A DNA stretch of 36,358 nt, taken from the NCBI GenBank assembly GCA_028289675.1, contig JANQOL010000085.1, forward strand, positions 1-36,358, given 5' to 3'. Positions 25,834-32,001 of this stretch are shown piece after piece (the stretch's first letter is position 1; each line of letters opens with the position of its first letter). A program made the position numbers and the translations under genes. Under the pieces are notes generated by a model that saw only the letters and a list, made by a program, of their open reading frames with translations, did not search any database and had not been told where the DNA came from. The DNA is from Pirellulaceae bacterium (lineage in GTDB: Bacteria; Planctomycetota; Planctomycetia; Pirellulales; Pirellulaceae).

Positions 25834-26412
25834 ATGAGCAGCATTGAAATCGCGATCGAGACAATCCGTTCCGTCGGAGACGAGTACTGTGAGAACCAAG
25901 CGTACATCTTCCCCGACTACGACCCAATCGAATGTGACGCAACTGCACTCTGTGACCGCTTGGGAATTCCGCATACCGACGACATCATCATTCGCTATCC
26001 TTCAAACAGAACTTTCTCGCCAATTGACGCCGATCTCATTGCCCAACAGGAAGCTGAAATCGGAATCACGCTACCTCAGGACTATAAAACACTTCTCGAA
26101 TCTTTCGGTGAGGTGCATTTGCCAGGGCATGCCAATGTTTGCATTAATTCGCCGACAATCGCGGTAAATGCCACACGCGGTTATTGGGTCGCAGAACCGG
26201 CGCCACTCACCATGCTCGCGATATCCAAGTACAATGACACATCAGACGGAGATGCGATCGGATTCCTTCGTGATGACGATCGATTTGGTGACGCTGTCTT
26301 CAAGTTTGATCACGAATTGATTTATGGCGACAACGGCCCTGCAAAGTGCTCGACGCAGATCGCCGACTCACTTGGGGATTTCATCATGCGATACCTCGCC
26401 AAGAAGAAATAG
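25834..26412 (+). CDS. SUKH-family (SMI1/KNR4) immunity-like protein
   Basis: 192 residues from ATG 25834. The SUKH signature is clear: LIAQQEAEIGITLPQDYKTLLESFG (about residues 68-92), then a beta-rich middle, then GDAIGFLRDDDRFGDAVFKFDHE and a terminal helix ADSLGDFIMRYLAKK. SUKH proteins are commonly immunity proteins that neutralise secreted toxins of contact-dependent and polymorphic toxin systems, and they also occur as orphans. No toxin gene is next to it here. It is a lone plus-strand gene between two boundary sites, consistent with a single-gene cassette. Confidence 0.75.
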   Translation: MSSIEIAIETIRSVGDEYCENQAYIFPDYDPIECDATALCDRLGIPHTDDIIIRYPSNRTFSPIDADLIAQQEAEIGITLPQDYKTLLESFGEVHLPGHANVCINSPTIAVNATRGYWVAEPAPLTMLAISKYNDTSDGDAIGFLRDDDRFGDAVFKFDHELIYGDNGPAKCSTQIADSLGDFIMRYLAKKK

Positions 26413-26420
26413 TAAAGAAT

Positions 26421-26520
26421 AGGGCGTGCACCGAAGAACGGCTTGCGCGGCTTTGCTGATGGAAAATCAACCGTCCGTCCTCGGTGACGGCAACCGGTCA
26501 ACGTCACTAGGCGCAGCAAG
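26421..26520. repeat. possible degenerate cassette boundary site
   Basis: Starts nine bases after the SUKH stop. CACCGA (26429-26434) pairs with TCGGTG (26481-26486), and there is a further GTGACGG/CGTCAC arrangement. The 5' arm GGGCGTGCACCGAAGAACGG aligns with GGGCGCAACGGAGGACCGG of the site at 25741. No GTT crossover triplet is evident, so this one is weaker. Confidence 0.35.
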
Positions 26521-26537
26521 TATCGGACTCCAAATCA

Positions 26538-26909
26538 GTGGCTTCTAATCCATATCGTCTTGGTCCGTTTGTTGCTGCATCGCGAAGCTCCCATGCGGGT
26601 TTAGTTCGAAATATTTTGAAACGCTCGATTTTCACGCTTATTTGGGCGGCCGTGATTTCTTCGGGCGGCGCTATGCTGCTTGGTGCCATTTGTGGTGCAT
26701 ACATTGCCACGACCTTATCGGGAGGAAATGAACCCAGTCGGCAGGTAGTCGCGGGGTTTGGAGTAGCTGGAGCCATTGTGCCAATGTTGCTCGCGGTGGT
26801 GACTCTGTGTCTCGGCGGACTCGGCATGCTTCCATGGACTCGGTGGAAACACTACCCTGATCCCGGTGCCGCAGAACAATGCGATAAACACAGAGTCGCT
26901 GAGCACTGA
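26538..26909 (+). CDS. small membrane protein, planctomycete NPY type
   Basis: 123 residues from GTG 26538 (MASNPYRLGPF). The NPY start followed by a polar stretch and membrane helices is frequent in planctomycete small membrane proteins. Two hydrophobic helices are visible, about residues 32-56 and 70-95. No catalytic motif. Its last eight codons lie inside the following boundary hairpin, as often happens when a cassette gene runs into its attC site. Confidence 0.6.
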   Translation: MASNPYRLGPFVAASRSSHAGLVRNILKRSIFTLIWAAVISSGGAMLLGAICGAYIATTLSGGNEPSRQVVAGFGVAGAIVPMLLAVVTLCLGGLGMLPWTRWKHYPDPGAAEQCDKHRVAEH

Positions 26910-26957
26910 TATTTTTTCACCAATATCACCCTCGGCGACCCGGTTATCGCCGCCGTT
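26887..26957. repeat. attC-like cassette boundary site
   Basis: AAC 26887-26889, then unpaired bases, GTCGCTGAG (26895-26903) pairing with CTCGGCGAC (26931-26939) over 9 bp with one G-U, then unpaired bases and GTT 26955-26957. The 3' arm CGGTTATCGCCGCCGTT recurs nearly unchanged at 27540 and 28320. It contains the stop codon of the preceding gene. Confidence 0.6.
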
Positions 26958-26975
26958 CCATCCGTCAGAACTAAG

Positions 26976-27485
26976 ATGCTCAAAGACCTCATACTTAAAC
27001 TCCAACCGAACATCGAATTCGGCAGAATTGGCCGAGAGACGGAAGATTTCCTATCAGCCCGAAATGCTCCTGATTGGCTCTGCGCAGAATTAGCGCTAGC
27101 ATACACATCAAATCCCGTGACCATTGGACCGTTCGAATTCTCACCGGTCTCGAATCTGATCGAGAACAACACCGGCGAACCGTACCGCTTCTTCTGCGAT
27201 TCCGGCTATCTCAACCTGGCTTACGGCCCCAATGGTGATCACATTGCTGTTGAAATGGCGACGGGGCTTATGTTTTTCGTGAACCACGATGAATTTTGGG
27301 AATACTACTCTGAATCTGGCGTCGAAGATCCGCCCGATGTCCGTACACGCATGATAAATCCGAATCTTGACTTCCACGCCTTTTGGAAACGGGCAGCGGA
27401 GGAGCCTGATTTTCCATGCGACGCCTACGATGCAGAAGAGATCTGGTCACGTTACGTCGAAGAGTCGGATGGAACAATGCGATGA
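26976..27485 (+). CDS. SUKH-like hypothetical protein
   Basis: 169 residues, soluble and acidic (MLKDLILKLQPNIEFGRIGRE...). The core YLNLAYGPNGDHIAVEMATGLMFFVNHDEFWEYY with aromatic and acidic residues resembles immunity-type folds of the SUKH superfamily, but the match is weaker than for the gene at 25834. It begins 18 bases after a GTT triplet, and its stop TGA overlaps the AAC of the next boundary site (TGAAC). Confidence 0.55.
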   Translation: MLKDLILKLQPNIEFGRIGRETEDFLSARNAPDWLCAELALAYTSNPVTIGPFEFSPVSNLIENNTGEPYRFFCDSGYLNLAYGPNGDHIAVEMATGLMFFVNHDEFWEYYSESGVEDPPDVRTRMINPNLDFHAFWKRAAEEPDFPCDAYDAEEIWSRYVEESDGTMR

Positions 27486-27556
27486 ACTCGAAGTCGCCGA
27501 GCTGTGACTAGCTTTACATCAATATCACCTACGGCGGCTCGGTTACCGCCGCCGTT
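27485..27556. repeat. attC-like cassette boundary site
   Basis: AAC 27485-27487 overlaps the stop. CCGAGC (27497-27502) pairs with GCTCGG (27537-27542), and GTT 27554-27556 closes the site. A further GCGG/CCGC pairing is possible in the 3' arm. The following repeat copy B starts at the very next base, 27557. Confidence 0.65.
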
Positions 27557-27750
27557 GGCCTGACGGCCCGTTCGCGGCTACGCCGCTACAGGACCTTGTC
27601 CAACTTACTTGACAGACACAACAGCCAGTAGAAAACAGATGCGCCGAGAGGCTCAAGCCGTCAAGCTAACAAGCGAGTGCAACCGACTTCGTAACGGTAT
27701 CACCTAGTGCCGAAAGGCAAATGTCCAAAGCGAATGACTCGCGGCGCGTT
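27557..27750 (+). repeat. 195-bp ORF-less cassette-like repeat, copy B
   Basis: Near-identical to copy A. Left edge directly follows GTT 27554-27556; right edge is GTT 27748-27750. Closing arms are 27557-27567 and 27657-27667. Internal attC plan: AAC 27668-27670, GCGAGT 27673-27678, ACTCGC 27737-27742. Flanking genes are unrelated to those around copy A. Confidence 0.85.
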
Positions 27751-27767
27751 CTGCTTACGAGGGAGAA

Positions 27768-28268
27768 ATGAATTCCGCCGTCTGCCCCGGTATCGCGTTC
27801 TTGCTTGATGGAATCCCGGTACCCCAAGCAGGCATTACGATCCCGTGGCTTGTAACTGAGTCCGAGTTCCCCAAGTTCGCATTGGAGGCCAAACTCATCT
27901 TCTCGCCTGCTCGATGGCCGCAAATGGACTTCGAATTACTCGGATTGTCAGCGCGTTGGGGATTCAATTTCGTATCCGACGAAGACAAACGTTTGACCTC
28001 AATTTCACATCAAACACTGGGGAAGAACGAAGCAAACGACTGCTATATTAGAACTAGGGACCATCTGCGAAGGTTACTTGGCATCGAATACCGTGGTAAT
28101 AATCGCGACCGTCAAACTTGGCGTCATATCGGTATTTATGTGACCAATGAGATTACGACTGGATATTTCCCCATGCTGCGTGAAACTGAGATTAGCCACA
28201 GTCTTACTGTTGGGGTGACTCAGGAATTACAAGACGAACTGCTAAAAACCAGCAGAGCCAAGCGATGA
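27768..28268 (+). CDS. hypothetical soluble protein
   Basis: 166 residues from ATG 27768, preceded by GAGGGAG. No signal peptide or membrane helix. No family recognised; the text IAFLLDGIPVPQAGITIPWLV and TWRHIGIYVTNEITTGYFP suggests a compact alpha-beta protein. It begins 18 bases after repeat copy B, and its stop TGA is followed at once by AAC of the next boundary site. Confidence 0.6.
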   Translation: MNSAVCPGIAFLLDGIPVPQAGITIPWLVTESEFPKFALEAKLIFSPARWPQMDFELLGLSARWGFNFVSDEDKRLTSISHQTLGKNEANDCYIRTRDHLRRLLGIEYRGNNRDRQTWRHIGIYVTNEITTGYFPMLRETEISHSLTVGVTQELQDELLKTSRAKR

Positions 28269-28337
28269 AACGAAGGCGCCGAGCTGGTCCGACTTTACAT
28301 CAATACCAACCACGGCGACTCGATTATCGCCGGCGTT
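28269..28337. repeat. attC-like cassette boundary site
   Basis: AAC 28269-28271 and GTT 28335-28337 are the outer ends, with AACGAAGGCG pairing to CGCCGGCGTT except for two positions. A second stem is CGAG (28280-28283) with CTCG (28319-28322). The 3' half is closely similar to the sites at 26920 and 27515. Confidence 0.6.
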
Positions 28338-28346
28338 CTACCACGC

Positions 28347-28901
28347 ATGAAAGGCGCTGTAATGGTTCACAACTGGATTTTCGGGTTTGCCGCAACAGCT
28401 GGTATGTTTCTAACACTCCACTTTACCGGAGCAAAGGCAGATGACAGATTAGTACCCCCGAAGGAAGCGCCGCAGTGGGTCATGCTAAGCTCGAACGCGG
28501 ATGGAAAAATCACAACGGAGTACGCACCAGGCCCTCACGATGAGACCGTTGTGCAAACCTATAGCGTTCAGGTTCCTTACGTCAGAACCAAGTCCGATGG
28601 TACCAAGGAGAACCTGATGCGGACGGAACAAAAACAGCGAGAAGTGACTGTTAAGAGACTTGGACCCCACAAGGTCACATGGCGTGCAAAAGACCTCAAG
28701 TTTCTCGATGTGTTGGGTAACGAACTCGATTATGAGCGAGAAGTTGTCGATCGCATACGCACTCCGGTTGCAGCTCTCGCTGTCACAAAACCGAAAGTCC
28801 ACCCGTTCTACGCGGCGATACTGAAGCGGGACGCTATTGTCGTTGTCGTACCGGCAAAGAATCCAAAGCAGCGAGAGCGAGGACAAATCCGACAGGACTA
28901 G
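28347..28901 (+). CDS. secreted hypothetical protein
   Basis: 184 residues from ATG 28347, or 179 from the in-frame ATG at 28362. A signal peptide (HNWIFGFAATAGMFLTLHFTGAKA) is followed by a basic, beta-rich body (VVQTYSVQVPYVRTKSDGTKENLMRTEQKQREVTVKRL). No enzyme motif. The domain type, exported and highly charged, is common in planctomycetes. It starts nine bases after the GTT at 28335-28337. Confidence 0.6.
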   Translation: MKGAVMVHNWIFGFAATAGMFLTLHFTGAKADDRLVPPKEAPQWVMLSSNADGKITTEYAPGPHDETVVQTYSVQVPYVRTKSDGTKENLMRTEQKQREVTVKRLGPHKVTWRAKDLKFLDVLGNELDYEREVVDRIRTPVAALAVTKPKVHPFYAAILKRDAIVVVVPAKNPKQRERGQIRQD

Positions 28902-28968
28902 AACACAGAAACTCTCAGAGAGGGGCGCCAAATGCTAATCGAGGCTCACCATGAGCCCATTTTGGCAG

Positions 28969-29049
28969 AACCTCCAATGCACCCAAGGAGCGGTGGCCAA
29001 TCTACTTTGAAAACCAGTCACCTGCCGGTCCATGGTGATTGGTACTGTT
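28969..29049. repeat. attC-like cassette boundary site
   Basis: AAC 28969-28971. CCAAT-G-CACC (28974-28983) pairs with GGTGATTGG (29034-29042) over 9 bp with a single extrahelical G. GTT 29047-29049 closes it. The single unpaired base in the stem is characteristic of attC sites. Repeat copy C begins at the next base. Confidence 0.65.
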
Positions 29050-29250
29050 GGCCAGACGGCCCCTCCGCTCCGGGGTCTTGGCCAACTTACTTAACGTAAA
29101 TGACTGGCCAGTCGAAGTTGAGTGCGCCGGGAGGCTCAAGCCGCCAGGCCAACGCGCCGCGAGACCCCGCATGCCAACAAGCGAGTGCAACCGACTTCGT
29201 AACGATATTACCTAGTGCCGAAAGCCAAACGTCCAAAGCGGATGACTCGC
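29050..29250 (+). repeat. 195-bp ORF-less cassette-like repeat, copy C (diverged)
   Basis: Follows GTT 29047-29049 directly. The hairpin tip differs from A and B (CCCC-TCCGCTCC-GGGG) but still pairs. About 25 extra bases lie at 29151-29175. The attC-like part has AAC 29176-29178, GCGAGT 29181-29186, ACTCGC 29245-29250; identity with A and B stops there, and a GTT is found at 29274-29276. Confidence 0.75.
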
Positions 29251-29428
29251 CCGATTCGAAACTGATTGCAGCCGTTGTGTCATGGGTAAATGGAGGCAAC
29301 AATCTATGGCACCGACGGTGCAGGGATTGCCAGCCAGGAGGTCGTTGTCGGGCACTCCGTCAAGTCGGTTTAATCACTCTCGGGTTGGAAGTCATGTTTT
29401 CCATGCCCTGTCAGTACTGGAGCTTCAG

Positions 29429-29785
29429 ATGAAACCAATCACATGGATAAGCGTCGCGCTGCTGCTTTGGTCCTCAATCTGGCTGCCGTCAGTCGTACCG
29501 TTTGGTACTTTAGCCATCGCGTGCATGATGGCGACAACCGCCATGTTTCGCGGGCAACGGTCGACGATGGCGACGTTTTCTGGCGTTGCCTTGCTGCTTG
29601 CCTACGCGTTCGCCATTTTGTTCTTCGGAGCACTGTTTACAGCGAACGTGCTGGACGGTTTCGATATTCGAGGAGTTGATTTCCTTTTTGCCGTCTCCGC
29701 ACTTGTCGCTAGCTGCTTCTGGATTCTCCGCGATCGATTGCAGCAGAAAACGGGAAGGGCATTCGCGACGCTGCAAGGCACTTAG
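29429..29785 (+). CDS. small four-helix membrane protein
   Basis: 118 residues from ATG 29429 with GGAG seven to eight bases upstream; the longer frame from 29282 has no protein-like N-terminus. About four hydrophobic helices: ITWISVALLLWSSIWLP, LAIACMMATTAMF, ATFSGVALLLAYAFAILFFG and FLFAVSALVASCFWIL. No family recognised. A short frame ends at 29432 overlapping the ATG and could couple translation. About 180 bases separate it from repeat copy C. Confidence 0.55.
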   Translation: MKPITWISVALLLWSSIWLPSVVPFGTLAIACMMATTAMFRGQRSTMATFSGVALLLAYAFAILFFGALFTANVLDGFDIRGVDFLFAVSALVASCFWILRDRLQQKTGRAFATLQGT

Positions 29786-29797
29786 GAAAGGCTGCCG

Positions 29798-29867
29798 AAC
29801 CGAAGCCGCCGAGCCGAGTTTGTTTTGAGGTCGAGTCGTTGGCGGCGGCTCGGAGATTTGTTGCGTT
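29798..29867. repeat. attC-like cassette boundary site
   Basis: AAC 29798-29800, then CGAAGCCG unpaired, CCGAGCC (29809-29815) pairing with GGCTCGG (29847-29853), 11 unpaired bases, then GTT 29865-29867. The 5' arm AACCGAAGCCGCCGAGC is the same as at 27485 and 28269 with minor changes. Confidence 0.65.
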
Positions 29868-29888
29868 ACCCCAACAACTGCCCATCCC

Positions 29889-30599
29889 ATGCACGAGGTT
29901 ACAACCGTAGTTGTACTTACGCTCATGGCGGGTATTGCGATGCCAGTCGGTGCGCTCGCGGCCTGCGTCGACAGCATTCATCCGAATTGGCTGAATTCTG
30001 AGACACGACACGGAGTCATTGCGTTTGGTGGTGGTGCGCTCTTGTCGGCAGTTGCTCTTGTGCTAGTCCCAGAAGGGATTGAGCAAGTCTCCATCCCTGC
30101 CGCTGTTGTCTGCTTCGCGAGTGGCGGCTTCACATTTCTTGTCCTCGATATTTTGCTTGCCAGAGTCGAGAGCCCAGCAGGCCAGCTGGTTGCAATGCTA
30201 TCGGATTTCATTCCCGAGGCCATTGCCTTAGGCGCATCATTTGCCTCAGGGAACTCCACAGCAAAACTATTGGCAGTGATGATTGCCATTCAGAACTTGC
30301 CAGAGGGCTTTAACGCATACCGTGAACTGACGACGCGACCGAATGTGTCCGGGCGGAATGTAGTTCTTGCGTTCTGTGTGTTGGCGATGCTGGGACCTTG
30401 TGCAGGGCTTTCCGGCTATTTCTTCCTCGCTTCACAAGGGCTCTTGGTCTCGTGCATTATGCTGTTTGCCAGCGGTGGCATACTGTACCTTGTGTTCCAA
30501 GATATCGCGCCCGAGGCTCATCTGCGGCAACGTTGGATGCCAGCAATGGGTGCGGTGTTAGGCTTCCTGCTTGGGATAGTCGGACGGATGCTCGTGTGA
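29889..30599 (+). CDS. ZIP family divalent metal transporter
   Basis: 236 residues with about eight membrane helices. ZIP signatures: SDFIPEAIALGASFASG in the fourth helix region, QNLPEGFNAYRE in the fifth (with Gln in place of the usual His of HNxPEG), and FQDIAPEAHLRQ near the C-terminus. ZIP proteins import zinc or other divalent metals into the cytoplasm. It is the largest gene of the cassette-like run and the only one with a clear transport role. It begins 22 bases after the GTT at 29865-29867. The next gene follows after only 19 bases without a boundary hairpin. Confidence 0.85.
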   Translation: MHEVTTVVVLTLMAGIAMPVGALAACVDSIHPNWLNSETRHGVIAFGGGALLSAVALVLVPEGIEQVSIPAAVVCFASGGFTFLVLDILLARVESPAGQLVAMLSDFIPEAIALGASFASGNSTAKLLAVMIAIQNLPEGFNAYRELTTRPNVSGRNVVLAFCVLAMLGPCAGLSGYFFLASQGLLVSCIMLFASGGILYLVFQDIAPEAHLRQRWMPAMGAVLGFLLGIVGRMLV

Positions 30600-30618
30600 T
30601 TCCTTTGGGGAACAAGCA

Positions 30619-31242
30619 TTGAGAACAGGCCCAACCTATTCGCTGAATTCCCTTCTGTTGCTCACAGCGTTGGTTGCAATTCTTCTTGGGCTCATCTACC
30701 AAGGACGGCAGTTGTCTATCCAATCGGCATCGATCTCAGGTTTCCGAAACCACCTGCAATACAACTACCATCGATACCCGCTGGGCACCGGATGTTTCAG
30801 CTCAAATTGGGAATTGCTCTCAAATACATCAGATCTAAAGATCTACCTCTTTAAGACTCACTCTGGGGACCAGCACCAGCTCCGATACACGATCAATGGT
30901 GAGCATTTTTTCGTGGAATCGACTTATGATCCCGACGAAATGGCGCATGTAACCCAGGCAGCCGTGTCCATTAATTGGATTGACAGCGAGAGAATTAAGA
31001 TCAGCCTCGCTGAACCACACAGGGTTGGATTTAGTGACTTCGCTACCGCGCGCTCCAAGCACATCTTTCACACTGTCGACGGAAACTTTGACTACAACAG
31101 TGTTTGTTATCCAAAATACGAAACTATGGGATCGGGAACCGGAGGCGTTTGCGATAGCGAACCGTTCGAGCTCTTTTCCTGGAACGGAGACGAGTCGGCA
31201 GCAATCCATGTACTTTTTGAAGCTGACCCAACGCTGGAATAG
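30619..31242 (+). CDS. hypothetical single-pass membrane protein
   Basis: 207 residues from a TTG start preceded by GGGGAAC. The N-terminal helix YSLNSLLLLTALVAILLGLIYQG is the planctomycete-type membrane anchor. The rest is a soluble, aromatic-rich domain without recognised motifs. It is probably cotranscribed with the ZIP transporter, 19 bases upstream. Confidence 0.6.
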   Translation: MRTGPTYSLNSLLLLTALVAILLGLIYQGRQLSIQSASISGFRNHLQYNYHRYPLGTGCFSSNWELLSNTSDLKIYLFKTHSGDQHQLRYTINGEHFFVESTYDPDEMAHVTQAAVSINWIDSERIKISLAEPHRVGFSDFATARSKHIFHTVDGNFDYNSVCYPKYETMGSGTGGVCDSEPFELFSWNGDESAAIHVLFEADPTLE

Positions 31243-31255
31243 TTGAAGGAACTAA

Positions 31256-31346
31256 GGAATGCACCAAAGTTTCGTTGGTGCATCCATTTTGGGCAACAAT
31301 TTCACCGACGGAACTCCGTGATTTCAACCAACGATGAATTCCGTGG
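31256..31346. repeat. attC-like terminal boundary site
   Basis: GGAAT (31256-31260) pairs with ATTCC (31338-31342), and inner CGTTGG (31273-31278) pairs with CCAACG (31328-31333). A competing local hairpin is ATGCACCAA/TTGGTGCAT at 31259-31283. The 5' arm GGAATGCACCAAAG matches the site at 24868. This is the last such site in the run. Confidence 0.5.
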
Positions 31347-32001
31347 TTTGGGGTTGTTTTGGTGCTAAGACTTATCTCGCTCTGCTTCCGGGATTTAGGC
31401 CTCAGTGGGCCGGGGACATTGACCTCTAACGGAAAACCTCGCTACGGGCTGGAGTAGCCCTGCCTGCAGTAGGGTCTCAGTTGAGGTCGTAGTCTTGACC
31501 AGCCGTCAGTAGAACAATAAAGTGAGTTTGTGAGCGACGGGCAGTTTCCCTGGCAGATCGAGTTTCCGCGATGCAGAAGAGAAACTCAGTCGTACAGCTT
31601 GGCACCACATTGTTGTCGTTTGCTACTCCGAGATTCACCTCGAAGAAGCCGCCCGAGGGTGCAGAAAGATGGCGTGCAACGTGTTAAGCATTTCACAATC
31701 GCCAGGAAGTGCACTGCTGACCACTGAAGCTTGAACTTTGGTTTCTGTCTCCGCTGGTCGGAAGCACCTGCCTTGTGGCGTTGCACCTGCGTTGATTAAG
31801 AAAATCCAAACAATAGGCAGGCTATTATTAAGTTTTCTGGGGAGGTCAGCAGCTCTATACTTCCGCGGCGACTGACCGAACCACCGACGATCTGCCTGCT
31901 GAGGCCTCCTCGATGAACTCAAAACGCCCGATTTCGCCAATGTAGCGAGTTGAAAACAGCTGTTAACTGTGCCACGGTGAGGACGTAAAGGAAATGAAGT
32001 C
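31347..32001. other. intergenic region, no gene seen
   Basis: About 650 bases between the small-gene run and the chemotaxis-type kinase. Short frames on both strands lack protein-like patterns. The sequence AAAGGA at about 31988 serves as ribosome binding site for the next gene. Confidence 0.5.

Noticed and set aside
26916-28337. Boundary hairpins as simple rho-independent terminators
   Set aside because: Stems are GC-rich but lack a U-run, contain asymmetric unpaired stretches, and end in GTT just before the next gene; the terminator after the tRNA shows what an ordinary one looks like here.
24243-31346. CRISPR array
   Set aside because: The repeats are long, few, irregularly spaced and separated by genes; there are no short regular repeats with unique spacers and no cas genes.
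31530-31727. 65-residue plus-strand frame before the chemotaxis-type kinase
   Set aside because: No ribosome binding site and a random-looking composition rich in Arg, Ser and Cys.
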